Origin: Curvibacter sp. GWA2_63_95
Lineage (GTDB): Bacteria > Pseudomonadota > Gammaproteobacteria > Burkholderiales > Burkholderiaceae_C
Assembly (NCBI GenBank): GCA_001795455.1
Contig: MGPB01000003.1
Coordinates: 1 to 64,000 of the forward strand
Direction of reading: 5' to 3'
Length of the DNA stretch: 64,000 bases
Positions 37,940 to 47,052 of the stretch are shown piece after piece (within the stretch, counting starts at the first letter, position 1; every line of letters begins with the position of its first letter). The position numbers and the translations under genes are program-made. The notes below the pieces were generated by a model. That model was not told the DNA's origin and searched no databases. It saw only the letters and a program-made list of their open reading frames with translations.

Positions 37940-38962
37940 TCACGCCAGCGGCGTGGCGCTGCGGCGGAACTCGGCGGGGGACTGGCCGGTCCAGCCCTTG
38001 AAGGCGCGGATAAAACTTTTCTCGTTCTGAAAGCCCGCCGCCTCGGCCACCTGCTTGATAGGGCGCTGGGTGCGCAGCAGCAGCTCGGTGGCGCGGCTTT
38101 GGCGCACTTCGTCTTTCAGGGCCTGCAGCGTGGCGCCTTCTTCTTTGAGCTGGCGGTGCAGTGTGCGCGGTGACACGTGCAGCAGCGCGGCCAGCGCCTC
38201 GGCGCCATGGGTGTCCTGCGGCTGGGCCCCCAGCAGCTGGCGCACGCGCTGCACCAGCAGGCGGTCGCGCCGGTACTGCAGCACCGTCAAGGGCAGGGCG
38301 TGCTGCAACATTTGCTGCAGCGCTTTCTCATCACGCCGCAGCGGCAGATGCAGGTACTGCGCATCAAAACTGATAGCGGCCTGCGCTTGCCCGAAGCGGG
38401 TTGGGCCCGAAAACAGCACCTGGTAGGCCTCGGCATGCGCCGGGGCCGCAAACGGGAACTGTGCGTGCAAAAGCGGAATGCGCGAGTCCACCAGCCAGCA
38501 GGCCAGGCCGTGGATGTTGCGCAGCACCGAAACCAGGCAGAACTCGCGCAGCACCCCCAGGTCCCGGTTTTCAGCAATCAGGATGCTGGCCGTGGTGCCG
38601 CTGGTCTGCAGCGTGAGCGTGATGTCGTCGGCAATCAGGCCATGGTGGCGGCACCAGCGCTTGACGGCCAGTGCCAGCGTGGGCGCGCTGATGGAGGCAC
38701 GCGCCAGCATGCCGTAGCTGCCCCAGGGCAGGCGGCGGCTGAACCAGCCCAGCGCCTCGTCGTCCAGTTCGCGCATGGCGAGGTCCGAAATGCGCTCCAT
38801 CTGCCAGGCCGTGATGCGGGCATGGTTTTGCAGCACCTGCTCTGGCGCAATCTGTGCCTGGGTCAGGGCGCTGGCCGGGTCCAGGCCATAACGCGCGTAG
38901 GCGGCCACAATGGCTTGGACAAAGGCCATGGGGGTGGCGGCAACGGGGCTGGGGCGTGGCAT
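37940..38962 (-). CDS. AraC-family transcriptional regulator
   Basis: A 340-residue regulator with an N-terminal arabinose-binding-type domain of the OruR/ArgR-like group (residues about 15-210) and a C-terminal double helix-turn-helix. The HTH pair is LAALLHVSPRTLHRQLKEEG and IKQVAEAAGFQNEKSFIRAF, ending GQSPAEFRR. It is 52 bases upstream of the acyl-CoA ligase gene and divergent from liuB, so it could act on either. The effector is unknown. Confidence 0.9.
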   Translation of the reverse strand: MPRPSPVAATPMAFVQAIVAAYARYGLDPASALTQAQIAPEQVLQNHARITAWQMERISDLAMRELDDEALGWFSRRLPWGSYGMLARASISAPTLALAVKRWCRHHGLIADDITLTLQTSGTTASILIAENRDLGVLREFCLVSVLRNIHGLACWLVDSRIPLLHAQFPFAAPAHAEAYQVLFSGPTRFGQAQAAISFDAQYLHLPLRRDEKALQQMLQHALPLTVLQYRRDRLLVQRVRQLLGAQPQDTHGAEALAALLHVSPRTLHRQLKEEGATLQALKDEVRQSRATELLLRTQRPIKQVAEAAGFQNEKSFIRAFKGWTGQSPAEFRRSATPLA

Positions 38963-39084
38963 GCCTGCAGTGTGCCAAAAAATGCGAAGGCTGTGGCAGG
39001 ATTTGCAACCTCGGTGGCGTCCCGCCCGCGGAGCGGCGGACGCACAATGCCTGCTGACTGTCCAACCCCTGACCGGATGCGCCC

Positions 39085-40692
39085 ATGACGATTCTGGAAT
39101 CCCAGCTCAACCCCCGCTCGGCCGATTTTGCGGCCAACGCCAGCGCCATGCGCGCCCTGGTCGACGACTTGCAGGCCCAGGTGGCCCGTATTGCCGAAGG
39201 CGGCGGAGAGGCGGCCCGTGCCAAACATGTGGCACGCGGCAAGCTGCTGCCGCGCGACCGCGTGGCCATGCTGCTGGACCCTGGCACACCGTTTCTGGAG
39301 CTGGCACCGCTGGCCGCGCTCAACGTCTACGACAACGCGGCGCCGGGCGCCGGCATCGTGGCCGGCATTGGCCGTGTGAGTGGGGTGGACTGCATGGTTG
39401 TGTGCAACGACGCCACCGTGAAGGGCGGCACCTACTACCCGCTGTCGGTCAAAAAGCATTTGCGCGCGCAGGAGATCGCGGCGCAAAACAACCTCACTTG
39501 CATCTACCTGGTGGACAGCGGCGGCGCCAACCTGCCCAACCAGGACGAGGTCTTCCCCGACCGCGACCACTTTGGCCGCATCTTCTTCAACCAGGCCAAT
39601 ATGAGCGCGCAGGGCATTGCGCAGATCGCCGTGGTGATGGGCAGCTGCACCGCAGGTGGCGCCTATGTACCCGCCATGAGCGACGAGACCATCATCGTCA
39701 AGAACCAGGGCACCATCTTTTTGGGCGGCCCACCGCTGGTAAAAGCGGCGACGGGCGAGGTGGTGACGGCCGAAGACCTGGGCGGTGGCGATGTGCACAC
39801 GCGGCTTAGCGGCGTGGCGGACCATCTGGCGCAGAACGACCTGCACGCCATTGCGCTGGCCCGCCAGGCGGTGGCGCATTTGAATAAAAAGAAGCCTCCA
39901 GCCCTCGCCACACTTGCGCCAGTAGCTCCTAAATATGTAGCGGAAGAGTTGTACGGAGTGATCCCCACCGATACGCGCAAGCCCTTTGACGTGCGCGAGA
40001 TCATTGCCCGCATCGTGGACGGCAGCGAGTTCCATGAGTTCAAGCCGCGTTATGGCGCCACGCTGGTTTGCGGCTTTGCCCACATCGAGGGCATGGCCGT
40101 GGGCATCATCGCCAACAACGGCATTCTGTTCAGCGAATCGGCCCTCAAGGGCGCGCACTTCATCGAGCTGTGCTGCCAGCGCAAGATTCCACTGGTGTTT
40201 TTGCAAAACATCACCGGCTTCATGGTGGGCCGCAAGTACGAAAACGAAGGCATCGCGCGCAACGGCGCCAAGATGGTGACGGCCGTGGCCACCGCCAAGG
40301 TGCCCAAGTTCACCATCATCATTGGTGGCAGCTTTGGCGCCGGCAACTACGGCATGTGTGGCCGCGCCTACAGCCCGCGCTTTTTGTGGATGTGGCCCAA
40401 CGCGCGCATCAGCGTCATGGGTGGTGAGCAGGCGGCCAGTGTGCTCGCCACCGTCAAGCGCGACGGCATTGAAGGCAAGGGCGGCGCCTGGAGCATGGAG
40501 GAAGAAGAGGCCTTCAAGGCGCCGATCCGCCGCCAGTACGACGAGCAGGGCCACCCCTACTACGCTAGCGCCCGGCTGTGGGACGACGGCGTGATCGACC
40601 CCGCCGACACGCGCCGTGTGCTGGCCCTGGGCCTGAGCGCCGCACTCAACGCGCCGATTGAAGACACCAAGTTTGGTGTCTTCCGCATGTAA
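39085..40692 (+). CDS. liuB: Methylcrotonyl-CoA carboxylase, carboxyltransferase (beta) subunit
   Basis: A 535-residue carboxyltransferase that moves CO2 from biotin to 3-methylcrotonyl-CoA in leucine breakdown. The family blocks [35 protein letters not shown] and [20 protein letters not shown] are near-invariant. About residues 266-286 ([21 protein letters not shown]) come from an R1 repeat at the linker between the N and C crotonase-fold halves. liuC follows 11 bases after the stop. Confidence 0.96.
   Translation: MTILESQLNPRSADFAANASAMRALVDDLQAQVARIAEGGGEAARAKHVARGKLLPRDRVAMLLDPGTPFLELAPLAALNVYDNAAPGAGIVAGIGRVSGVDCMVVCNDATVKGGTYYPLSVKKHLRAQEIAAQNNLTCIYLVDSGGANLPNQDEVFPDRDHFGRIFFNQANMSAQGIAQIAVVMGSCTAGGAYVPAMSDETIIVKNQGTIFLGGPPLVKAATGEVVTAEDLGGGDVHTRLSGVADHLAQNDLHAIALARQAVAHLNKKKPPALATLAPVAPKYVAEELYGVIPTDTRKPFDVREIIARIVDGSEFHEFKPRYGATLVCGFAHIEGMAVGIIANNGILFSESALKGAHFIELCCQRKIPLVFLQNITGFMVGRKYENEGIARNGAKMVTAVATAKVPKFTIIIGGSFGAGNYGMCGRAYSPRFLWMWPNARISVMGGEQAASVLATVKRDGIEGKGGAWSMEEEEAFKAPIRRQYDEQGHPYYASARLWDDGVIDPADTRRVLALGLSAALNAPIEDTKFGVFRM
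39882..39941 (-). repeat. R1 short interspersed repeat, in frame in liuB
   Basis: The reverse strand reads GCTACATATTTAGGAGCTAC, then TGGCGCAAGTGTGGCGAGGG and CTGGAGGCTTCTTTTTATT, a full-length R1 copy inside the linker between the two domains of LiuB. Confidence 0.85.
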
Positions 40693-40703
40693 GGGATCGC
40701 GCC

Positions 40704-41483
40704 ATGACTGCACTGACCCTGACCCACACCGGCCCGCTGCTCACCATCACGCTGAGCCGCCCCGAGGTGCGCAACGCCTTCAACGACGAGGTGATTGCCG
40801 AGCTGACCCAGGCCTTCCAGACCGCGGCAGCGAGCGCCGAGACACGCGCCGTGGTGCTGGCTTCTGAGGGCCCCGCCTTCTGTGCGGGTGCCGACCTGAA
40901 CTGGATGCGCCGCATGGCCGACTACACGCGGGCCGAAAACCTGGCGGACGCCGCCAAGCTGGCCGAGATGCTGCGTGTGATGTACGCCTGCCCCAAGCCC
41001 ACCATTGCGCGCATCCAGGGCGATGTGGTGGCCGGTGGCATGGGCCTGGTGGCCGCCTGCGACATGGCGGTGGCCGTCGACAGCGCGGGCTTTTGCCTCA
41101 GCGAGGTCAAGCTGGGCCTGATTCCCGCCACCATCAGCCCTTATGTCATCCGAGCCATGGGCGCGCGCGCTGCACACCGCTACTTTTTGACGGCCGAACG
41201 CTTCAGCGCGCAGGAGGCGCTGCGCATCGGTTTTGTGCACGAGGTGGTGCCGGCCGAGCAGCTGGACGCCAAGGTGGCCGAACTGGTGAAAGCACTGGTC
41301 AACGCCAGTCCGAATGCCGTGCGCAGCTGCAAAGAGCTGGTGCAGACCGTGGCCGGACGCGAGATCGATGGCACCCTGATTGCCCACACCGTGGAAGGCA
41401 TTGCCGACATCCGCAGCAGCAGCGAAGGCAAGGAGGGCGTGCAGTCCTTCCTGCAAAAACGCAAGCCGAACTGGCTGGTCTGA
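40704..41483 (+). CDS. liuC: Methylglutaconyl-CoA hydratase (enoyl-CoA hydratase family)
   Basis: A 259-residue crotonase-fold enzyme. The oxyanion hole residues lie in SEGPAFCAGADLNWMRRM and VVAGGMGLVAACDMAVAV, with the FCLSEVKLGLIPATISPYV block supplying the catalytic Glu region. Its place between the two methylcrotonyl-CoA carboxylase genes assigns it to hydration of 3-methylglutaconyl-CoA to HMG-CoA. Confidence 0.92.
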   Translation: MTALTLTHTGPLLTITLSRPEVRNAFNDEVIAELTQAFQTAAASAETRAVVLASEGPAFCAGADLNWMRRMADYTRAENLADAAKLAEMLRVMYACPKPTIARIQGDVVAGGMGLVAACDMAVAVDSAGFCLSEVKLGLIPATISPYVIRAMGARAAHRYFLTAERFSAQEALRIGFVHEVVPAEQLDAKVAELVKALVNASPNAVRSCKELVQTVAGREIDGTLIAHTVEGIADIRSSSEGKEGVQSFLQKRKPNWLV

Positions 41484-41501
41484 GTACCCGAGGAAAACAA
41501 C

Positions 41502-43526
41502 ATGTTCACCAAAATTCTGATTGCCAACCGCGGGGAGATTGCCTGCCGTGTGGCTGCTACAGCCGCGCGTATGGCCATCAAAACCGTCGCCGTGTATTCC
41601 GATGCGGATGCCTCTGCCAAGCACGTGGCTGCCTGTGACGAGGCGGTGCACATTGGCGGCAGCGCGCCCAAAGACAGCTACCTGCGTTGGGAGAAGATCA
41701 TTGAAGCCGCCAAATCGACGGGCGCCCAGGCCATCCACCCGGGCTACGGTTTTTTGAGCGAGAACGAAGAGTTCGCGCAAGCCTGCGCCACGGCGGGGTT
41801 GGTCTTTATTGGACCGCCCGCATCTGCCATCCTGGCGATGGGGCTGAAGGCTGAGTCCAAACAACTCATGGAGAAAGCCGGCGTGCCCCTGGTACCTGGC
41901 TACCACGGCAAGGACCAGGACGCAGCACTCTTGCAGCGCGAGGCGGACCGCATCGGCTACCCCGTGCTCATCAAGGCCAGCGCGGGCGGTGGCGGCAAGG
42001 GCATGCGCGCGGTGGACAAGGCGGAGGACTTTGCCGCAGCGCTGGCGTCGTGCAAGCGCGAAGCCATCAACAGCTTTGGCGATGACGCGGTGCTGATCGA
42101 AAAGTATGTGCAGCGCCCACGCCATATCGAGATCCAGGTGTTTGGCGACACGCTGGGCAACTACGTCTACCTGTTCGAGCGCGACTGCTCGGTGCAGCGC
42201 CGCCACCAGAAGGTGCTGGAAGAGGCGCCCGCACCGGGCATGACGGAGGCCTTCCGCCAGCAGATGGGTGAAGCCGCCGTAGCCGCGGCGCGTGCGGTGA
42301 ATTACGTGGGCGCCGGTACCGTCGAATTCATCGTCGAGCAAAAGCCCGATGGCAGCATGACCTTCTTCTTCATGGAGATGAACACCCGCCTGCAGGTGGA
42401 GCACCCGGTCACTGAGGCGATTACTGGGCAAGACCTGGTGGAGTGGCAGCTGCGTGTGGCGTCGGGTGAACCGCTGCCGCTGCAACAGCACGAACTGAAG
42501 ATCCACGGCCACGCGATCGAGGCGCGCATCTGCGCCGAGAACCCCGACAACAATTTCTTGCCCGCCACCGGCACGCTGCAGGTCTACGGCCTGCCCGCGC
42601 ATGTGACCTTTGAGCGGGCTAGCCATGGCACACGGGTGGACTCCGGCGTGCGCCAGGGCGACACCATCAGCCCGTTCTACGACTCCATGGTGGCCAAACT
42701 CATCGTGCATGGCGCCACGCGTGACGAAGCTTTGGCGCGCATGGATGCCGCGCTGGCGCAGACCCACATCGTGGGGCTGGCGACCAATGTGCAGTTCCTG
42801 CGCCATGTGACCACCAGCGCGTCGTTCGCCCAGGCGAATCTGGACACGGCGCTGATTCCACGCGAAGCCGCAGCCCTGTTCAACCAGGACAAGCTGGGTC
42901 TGCCGCTGGCCGCCGCGGCTCTGGTGGCGCACACGTTGCAGGCAGAGCAGGACCACGGCGCGCAGACCGACACGGCCGGCTGGCGCGACCCCTGGGCGCA
43001 GCGCGACGGCTGGCGTTCACATGGTCCGTCGGTGCGCGGTTTTGCGCTGGAGTACGCCGGCGAACCCCACACCGCGGTGCTGACCACCGTGCGCGGCGGC
43101 ACCACGCTGGCCGTGGCGGGGCAGACCTTGCCGCTGCAGTGGGCCGTAAGCGCCACGGGCGCGCTGGACTTGCAGCTCGGCGCGCAGCGGGTATTGGCCC
43201 ATATCTATAGAAATGGCGATGTAGCCCACGTATTCACTGCGCAAGGCGCTATACAAATCGTAGCAGTTGACGCACTGGCGCATGCCGGGGAAACCCATGC
43301 CGAGGGTGGCCGCCTGACCGCACCCATGCCAGGCAAGGTGGTGTCGTTTGCGGTGAAGGCGGGCGACGCGGTGACCAAGGGCCAGGCGCTGGCGGTGATG
43401 GAAGCCATGAAGATGGAGCACACCATTGCTGCGCCCGCCGATGGCACCGTGGCCGAGCTGCTGTTTGCGCCCGGCGACCAGGTGACCGAAGGGGCCGAAT
43501 TGCTGCGCCTGGACGTAGCGGCCTGA
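41502..43526 (+). CDS. liuD: Methylcrotonyl-CoA carboxylase, biotin carboxylase (alpha) subunit
   Basis: A 674-residue protein with an ATP-grasp biotin carboxylase domain (residues 1-450: ILIANRGEIACRVAATA, KASAGGGGKGMR, FFMEMNTRLQVEHPVTE) and a C-terminal biotinyl domain with AVMEAMKMEHTI, whose Lys carries biotin. The middle BT linker region holds an R1-derived segment at about residues 570-588. It carboxylates biotin for transfer by LiuB. Confidence 0.96.
   Translation: MFTKILIANRGEIACRVAATAARMAIKTVAVYSDADASAKHVAACDEAVHIGGSAPKDSYLRWEKIIEAAKSTGAQAIHPGYGFLSENEEFAQACATAGLVFIGPPASAILAMGLKAESKQLMEKAGVPLVPGYHGKDQDAALLQREADRIGYPVLIKASAGGGGKGMRAVDKAEDFAAALASCKREAINSFGDDAVLIEKYVQRPRHIEIQVFGDTLGNYVYLFERDCSVQRRHQKVLEEAPAPGMTEAFRQQMGEAAVAAARAVNYVGAGTVEFIVEQKPDGSMTFFFMEMNTRLQVEHPVTEAITGQDLVEWQLRVASGEPLPLQQHELKIHGHAIEARICAENPDNNFLPATGTLQVYGLPAHVTFERASHGTRVDSGVRQGDTISPFYDSMVAKLIVHGATRDEALARMDAALAQTHIVGLATNVQFLRHVTTSASFAQANLDTALIPREAAALFNQDKLGLPLAAAALVAHTLQAEQDHGAQTDTAGWRDPWAQRDGWRSHGPSVRGFALEYAGEPHTAVLTTVRGGTTLAVAGQTLPLQWAVSATGALDLQLGAQRVLAHIYRNGDVAHVFTAQGAIQIVAVDALAHAGETHAEGGRLTAPMPGKVVSFAVKAGDAVTKGQALAVMEAMKMEHTIAAPADGTVAELLFAPGDQVTEGAELLRLDVAA
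43211..43265 (-). repeat. R1 short interspersed repeat, in frame in liuD (degenerate)
   Basis: The reverse strand reads TGCTACGATTTGTATAGCGC, then CTTGCGCAGTGAATACGTGG and GCTACATCGCCATTT. It is recognisable but more diverged than other copies, and lies between the carboxylase and biotinyl domains. Confidence 0.68.
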
Positions 43527-43571
43527 AACGCGGACGGGGAAGGGGCTTTGCAAAGCGGCGAAAATCCCCGC

Positions 43572-44501
43572 ATGCCTTCTTTGAACGTTACCTACTACTC
43601 GGCCGACATGGATGCGGCCTCCTGGATTCCCGGCCTGCAAGCGGCCTTGCCCGGTGCCTCGGTCACCCTGTGGGAGCCTGGTGCGCCGCAGGCGGATTTC
43701 GCGGTGGTGTGGAAGCCGCCCCAGCAGCTGCTGGACGAGCAGCCGGGTCTCAAAGCGATCTTCAACACCGGTGCGGGCGTGGATGCGCTGATGAAGCTGA
43801 ACCTGCCGGCAGGTGTGCCGGTGATCCGGCTGGACGACGCCGGCATGTCGGTGCAGATGGCCGAGTACGTGTGCCACGCCGTCATTCGCCACTTCCGTGA
43901 ACTCGATGGGTACGAGGCCGACATGGGCCAGGGCAAGTGGTCCTTCCGCAAGCCGCGCAGCCGCGTGGACTTCCCCGTGGGGGTGCTGGGCCTGGGCGTG
44001 CTGGGCGAGCGTGTGGCCAAGGCGGTGGCGCAGTTTGACTTTCCGGTGAACGGCTGGAGCCGTTCGCCCAAGGCGGTGCCCGGCATCCACAGCTTTGCAG
44101 GCGAAGACCAGTTGGACGCCTTCCTGGCCGCCAGCCGCATCGTGGTTTGCCTGCTGCCGCTGACCCTGGATACCGAAAACCTGCTCAACGCCCAACGCCT
44201 GGCGAAGATTCGTCCCGGTGGTTACGTCATCAACGTGGCGCGCGGGGCCCATGTGGTCGATGCCGATCTGCTGGCCGCCATTGACGGCGGGCATCTTGCC
44301 GGCGCCACGCTGGATGTGTTCCGCGTGGAGCCGCTGCCGCCGGGCCACGCCTTCTGGAACCATTCCAAAATCACCATCACCCCGCATACCTCCGCCCGCA
44401 CGCTGCGCAGCGAAAGCATTGCGCAGATTGCCAGCAAGATTGGCGCGTTGCAGCGCGGCGAAGCCGTGGCAGGCCGCGTGGATGCGGTGCGTGGCTACTA
44501 A
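43572..44501 (+). CDS. ghrA: Glyoxylate/hydroxypyruvate reductase A-like dehydrogenase
   Basis: A 309-residue D-2-hydroxyacid dehydrogenase. The NAD(P)-binding motif is GVLGLGVLGERVAKAV, the substrate-binding Arg lies in VINVARGAHVVD, and the catalytic His in WNHSKITITPHTSARTL. It resembles E. coli GhrA, which reduces glyoxylate and hydroxypyruvate. It lies between liuD and liuE in the same direction, so it is probably expressed with leucine catabolism although it has no step in that pathway. ATG 43572 gives the conserved start; an in-frame extension reaches 43548. Confidence 0.88.
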   Translation: MPSLNVTYYSADMDAASWIPGLQAALPGASVTLWEPGAPQADFAVVWKPPQQLLDEQPGLKAIFNTGAGVDALMKLNLPAGVPVIRLDDAGMSVQMAEYVCHAVIRHFRELDGYEADMGQGKWSFRKPRSRVDFPVGVLGLGVLGERVAKAVAQFDFPVNGWSRSPKAVPGIHSFAGEDQLDAFLAASRIVVCLLPLTLDTENLLNAQRLAKIRPGGYVINVARGAHVVDADLLAAIDGGHLAGATLDVFRVEPLPPGHAFWNHSKITITPHTSARTLRSESIAQIASKIGALQRGEAVAGRVDAVRGY

Positions 44502-44518
44502 AACGAAAGATACAGACC

Positions 44519-45427
44519 ATGTCCATTCCCTCCAAAGTCACCATCATCGATGTCGGCCCGCGCGACGGCCTGCAGAACGAGAAGCAAGCCGTACCGGCCG
44601 CCGTGAAGGTGGAGCTGGTGCACCGCCTGCAGGATGCGGGCCTCAAGGAAATTGAAGTCACCAGCTTTGTCAGCCCCAAGTGGGTGCCGCAGATGGCGGA
44701 TAACGCAGAAGTCATGGCGGGCATCCAGCGCAAGCCTGGTGTGCGCTACTCGGTGCTCACACCGAATATGAAGGGCTACGAGGCGGCTGTGCTGTCCAAG
44801 CCCGACGAGATTGTGGTGTTTGGTGCGGCCAGCGAAGCCTTCAGCCAGAAGAACATCAACTGCTCGATCGAGGAAAGCATCGAGCGCTTCCGCCCCGTGG
44901 CGCAAGCGGCCAAGGCGGCGGGCATTGCGGTGCGCGGCGCCATCTCCTGCGCCGTGGGCTGCCCCTACGAGGGCGAGATTGCGCCCGAGCGTGTGGCGCT
45001 GGTGGCGCGGCTCATGAAAGACATTGGCGTGGAGCATGTGGGCGTGGCCGACACGATTGGTGTGGGCACGCCGCTCAAGGTGCAACGCGCGCTGGACGCG
45101 ACGCTGCAGTACTACAGCGTGGACGAAGTCTCGGGCCACTTCCACGACACCTACGGCATGGCGCTGGCCAATACGCTGGCCTGCCTGGAAATGGGTATCT
45201 GGCACTTCGACACCTCGTCGGCCGGGCTGGGCGGCTGCCCCTATGCCAAGGGCGCGACCGGCAATGTGGCCACGGAAGACGTGGTCTACCTGCTGCACGG
45301 CATGGGCATTGAGACTGGCATTGACCTGGACAAGCTGATCGACGCAGGCCAATTCATCAGCGACTTTTTGCAGCGCAAGCCGCATTCCCGCGCAGCCAAT
45401 GCATTGCTGACCAAGCGCCTCGGATAA
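44519..45427 (+). CDS. liuE: Hydroxymethylglutaryl-CoA lyase
   Basis: A 302-residue TIM-barrel aldolase cleaving HMG-CoA to acetoacetate and acetyl-CoA, the last liu step. DVGPRDGLQNEK carries the metal-binding Asp and catalytic Arg, HFHDTYGMALANTL the metal His pair, and GLGGCPYAKGATGNVATEDV the signature with the active-site Cys. It is 17 bases after ghrA. The cluster thus holds all enzymes from methylcrotonyl-CoA onward, with liuA elsewhere at 13556. Confidence 0.95.
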   Translation: MSIPSKVTIIDVGPRDGLQNEKQAVPAAVKVELVHRLQDAGLKEIEVTSFVSPKWVPQMADNAEVMAGIQRKPGVRYSVLTPNMKGYEAAVLSKPDEIVVFGAASEAFSQKNINCSIEESIERFRPVAQAAKAAGIAVRGAISCAVGCPYEGEIAPERVALVARLMKDIGVEHVGVADTIGVGTPLKVQRALDATLQYYSVDEVSGHFHDTYGMALANTLACLEMGIWHFDTSSAGLGGCPYAKGATGNVATEDVVYLLHGMGIETGIDLDKLIDAGQFISDFLQRKPHSRAANALLTKRLG

Positions 45428-45435
45428 ACAACACC

Positions 45436-46203
45436 ATGTGTGGAGCTGAATTGATAGAACTACCTGAAGGCGTACAGCGTGTCGCTGCGGCCCTGCAAGA
45501 GAAAAACCACCCGCACAGCCCGGTGATGCTGGACGGTGCCGCGCGCACCGCGCAGCAGGCGGCTGACGCGCTGGGGGTGGCCGTGGGCCAGATTGCCAAG
45601 AGCATCATCTTCAAGCGCATCGAGGACGATGTGGCGGTGCTGGTGGTGACCTCGGGCGACCGCCGCGTGGACGAGGCCAAGGTGGCTGCGCTGGTGGGGC
45701 CCTTGGGTCGGGCCAACGCGGCGTTTGTGAAAGAGCGCACCGGTTTCAGCATTGGCGGGGTGAGCCCGGTGGCGCATGCCATGCCGGGGGTGACGCTGAT
45801 CGACCGCGAACTGTTCCGCTTTGACGAGGTGTGGGCGGCGGCCGGGCACCCGCACGGGGTGTTCAAGCTGCATCCGCAGCACCTGGTGGTGCTGACTGGT
45901 GCGCCAGTGGCGGATGTGGTGGAAGTGCCCGAGGAAGAGGATGCGCTGGACACGATGGCGCGTGAAAATGCTATCAAAACGCTAGCTGCTCGCGCACTGT
46001 CCATAAGCGCTTTGGCCGAAAACGTGCCCAGTCCTTGTGTGAACGTGTGCCGCATGGACACGGGCAGTGGCCTGTGCGAAGGCTGCTTTCGCACCATCGA
46101 TGAGATCCGGGAGTGGGGCCGCAGCGATGACGCGGCCAAGAAGGCAATGTGGGGCCACATCACCGAGCGCCTGCGCCAGACCCACCCCGGCGCGTTTGCC
46201 TGA
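45436..46203 (+). CDS. YbaK-type aminoacyl-tRNA deacylase fused to a DUF1289 domain
   Basis: A 255-residue two-domain protein. Residues about 1-165 form a YbaK/ProX-type editing domain (GQIAKSIIFKR with the conserved Lys, and GVSPVAHAMPGV), which would clear mischarged tRNA in trans. Residues about 198-250 are a DUF1289 Cys-rich domain (PSPCVNVCRMDTGSGLCEGC) of unknown function, probably metal-binding. The junction (about residues 177-196) is encoded by an R1 repeat, so the fusion probably arose through the element (inference). The gene starts 8 bases after liuE. Confidence 0.88.
   Translation: MCGAELIELPEGVQRVAAALQEKNHPHSPVMLDGAARTAQQAADALGVAVGQIAKSIIFKRIEDDVAVLVVTSGDRRVDEAKVAALVGPLGRANAAFVKERTGFSIGGVSPVAHAMPGVTLIDRELFRFDEVWAAAGHPHGVFKLHPQHLVVLTGAPVADVVEVPEEEDALDTMARENAIKTLAARALSISALAENVPSPCVNVCRMDTGSGLCEGCFRTIDEIREWGRSDDAAKKAMWGHITERLRQTHPGAFA
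45966..46022 (+). repeat. R1 short interspersed repeat forming an interdomain linker
   Basis: AAATGCTATCAAAACGCTAG, then CTGCTCGCGCACTGTCCATA and AGCGCTTTGGCCGAAAA match R1. It encodes NAIKTLAARALSISALAEN, exactly between the YbaK and DUF1289 domains. Confidence 0.82.
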
Positions 46204-46227
46204 ACCCGCTGCCACACCAAGGCCCCC

Positions 46228-46884
46228 ATGAAACAGATCACGTTTTACCTGGACTTCATTTCGCCTTATGCCTACCTGGCGTTTGAGGAACTGCCGCACG
46301 CGCTGCAGGGCTTGAGCTACAGCGTGCGCTACAAGCCGGTGTTTCTGGGGGGGCTGCTCAAGCACAACGCGGTGCTGGGCCCGGCCGAGGTGCCGCCCAA
46401 GCGGCACTGGATCTACCGCCACGTGCAGTGGCTGGCGCAGCGCAACGGTGTGCCGCTGGATTTTCCGGCCGCACATCCCTTCAACCCCCTGGGCCTGTTG
46501 CGCCTGGCCGTGGCCAGCGATGCGCAAGGCCTGCCCAACCGTTATGTCTGCGAAACCCTGTTTCACCATGTGTGGGTGGGCGGGGCCGATGCTGCGAACC
46601 CGCAGCGCCTGGCCGAAGTGACCCAAGCCCTGGCTCCCGTGCAAGACCCGGGCAGCGATGCCGTGAAAGCCCAGCTCAAGGCCCACGCCGACGAAGCCAT
46701 TGCGCAGGAGGTGTTTGGCGTGCCCAGCTTTGAGGTGGATGGCAAGGTGTTTTGGGGCCTGGATGCGCTGCCCATGCTGCGCGCCTACCTGGAAGGTGAC
46801 ACCAGCCTGGCCGGTAGCGACGCTGACACGCGCTGGAACTGCGTGCAAGGGTGGCCATCGGGTATACCCGTGCGCCCCCGCTGA
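46228..46884 (+). CDS. 2-hydroxychromene-2-carboxylate isomerase-like DsbA-fold protein
   Basis: A 218-residue kappa-class GST/DsbA-fold protein. The start FYLDFISPYAYLAFEELP supplies the catalytic Ser of the SPYAY motif, and VFGVPSFEVDGKVFWGLDAL is the cis-Pro region. Members include HCCA isomerase of naphthalene catabolism, but many have unknown substrates. It starts 24 bases after the YbaK-DUF1289 gene and closes the rightward liu run. Confidence 0.88.
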   Translation: MKQITFYLDFISPYAYLAFEELPHALQGLSYSVRYKPVFLGGLLKHNAVLGPAEVPPKRHWIYRHVQWLAQRNGVPLDFPAAHPFNPLGLLRLAVASDAQGLPNRYVCETLFHHVWVGGADAANPQRLAEVTQALAPVQDPGSDAVKAQLKAHADEAIAQEVFGVPSFEVDGKVFWGLDALPMLRAYLEGDTSLAGSDADTRWNCVQGWPSGIPVRPR

Positions 46885-46905
46885 ATTGCCGCGATGTGAA
46901 ATGGC

Positions 46906-46928
46906 GGTTAAGGGTTAGACCCTAAACC
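46906..46928. promoter_or_regulatory. Small inverted repeat in the leader region of the MFS gene
   Basis: GGTTAAGGGT-TAG-ACCCTAAACC pairs at 9 of 10 positions. It lies 125 bases upstream of the transporter ATG, within the 168-base spacer, with no T-run. It may be an operator or a weak terminator for the preceding operon. Confidence 0.35.
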
Positions 46929-47052
46929 GTCAGAGGGCCGTCAGTTCTGCGCAAGCCAGCGTTGGTTTCGCGTCAGAGCAGGGTCAGTGCGCACTCCAAG
47001 AATACGTTCAACCTCCATGTCGGAGGCTCTACAACAATTGGAGACACACACT

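Noticed and set aside
38361..38420. Possible degenerate R1 copy in the AraC gene (ACTGATAGCGGCCTGCGCTTG)
   Set aside because: It shares only a few scattered bases with the consensus and lacks the GGGCTAGAGG end; treated as chance.
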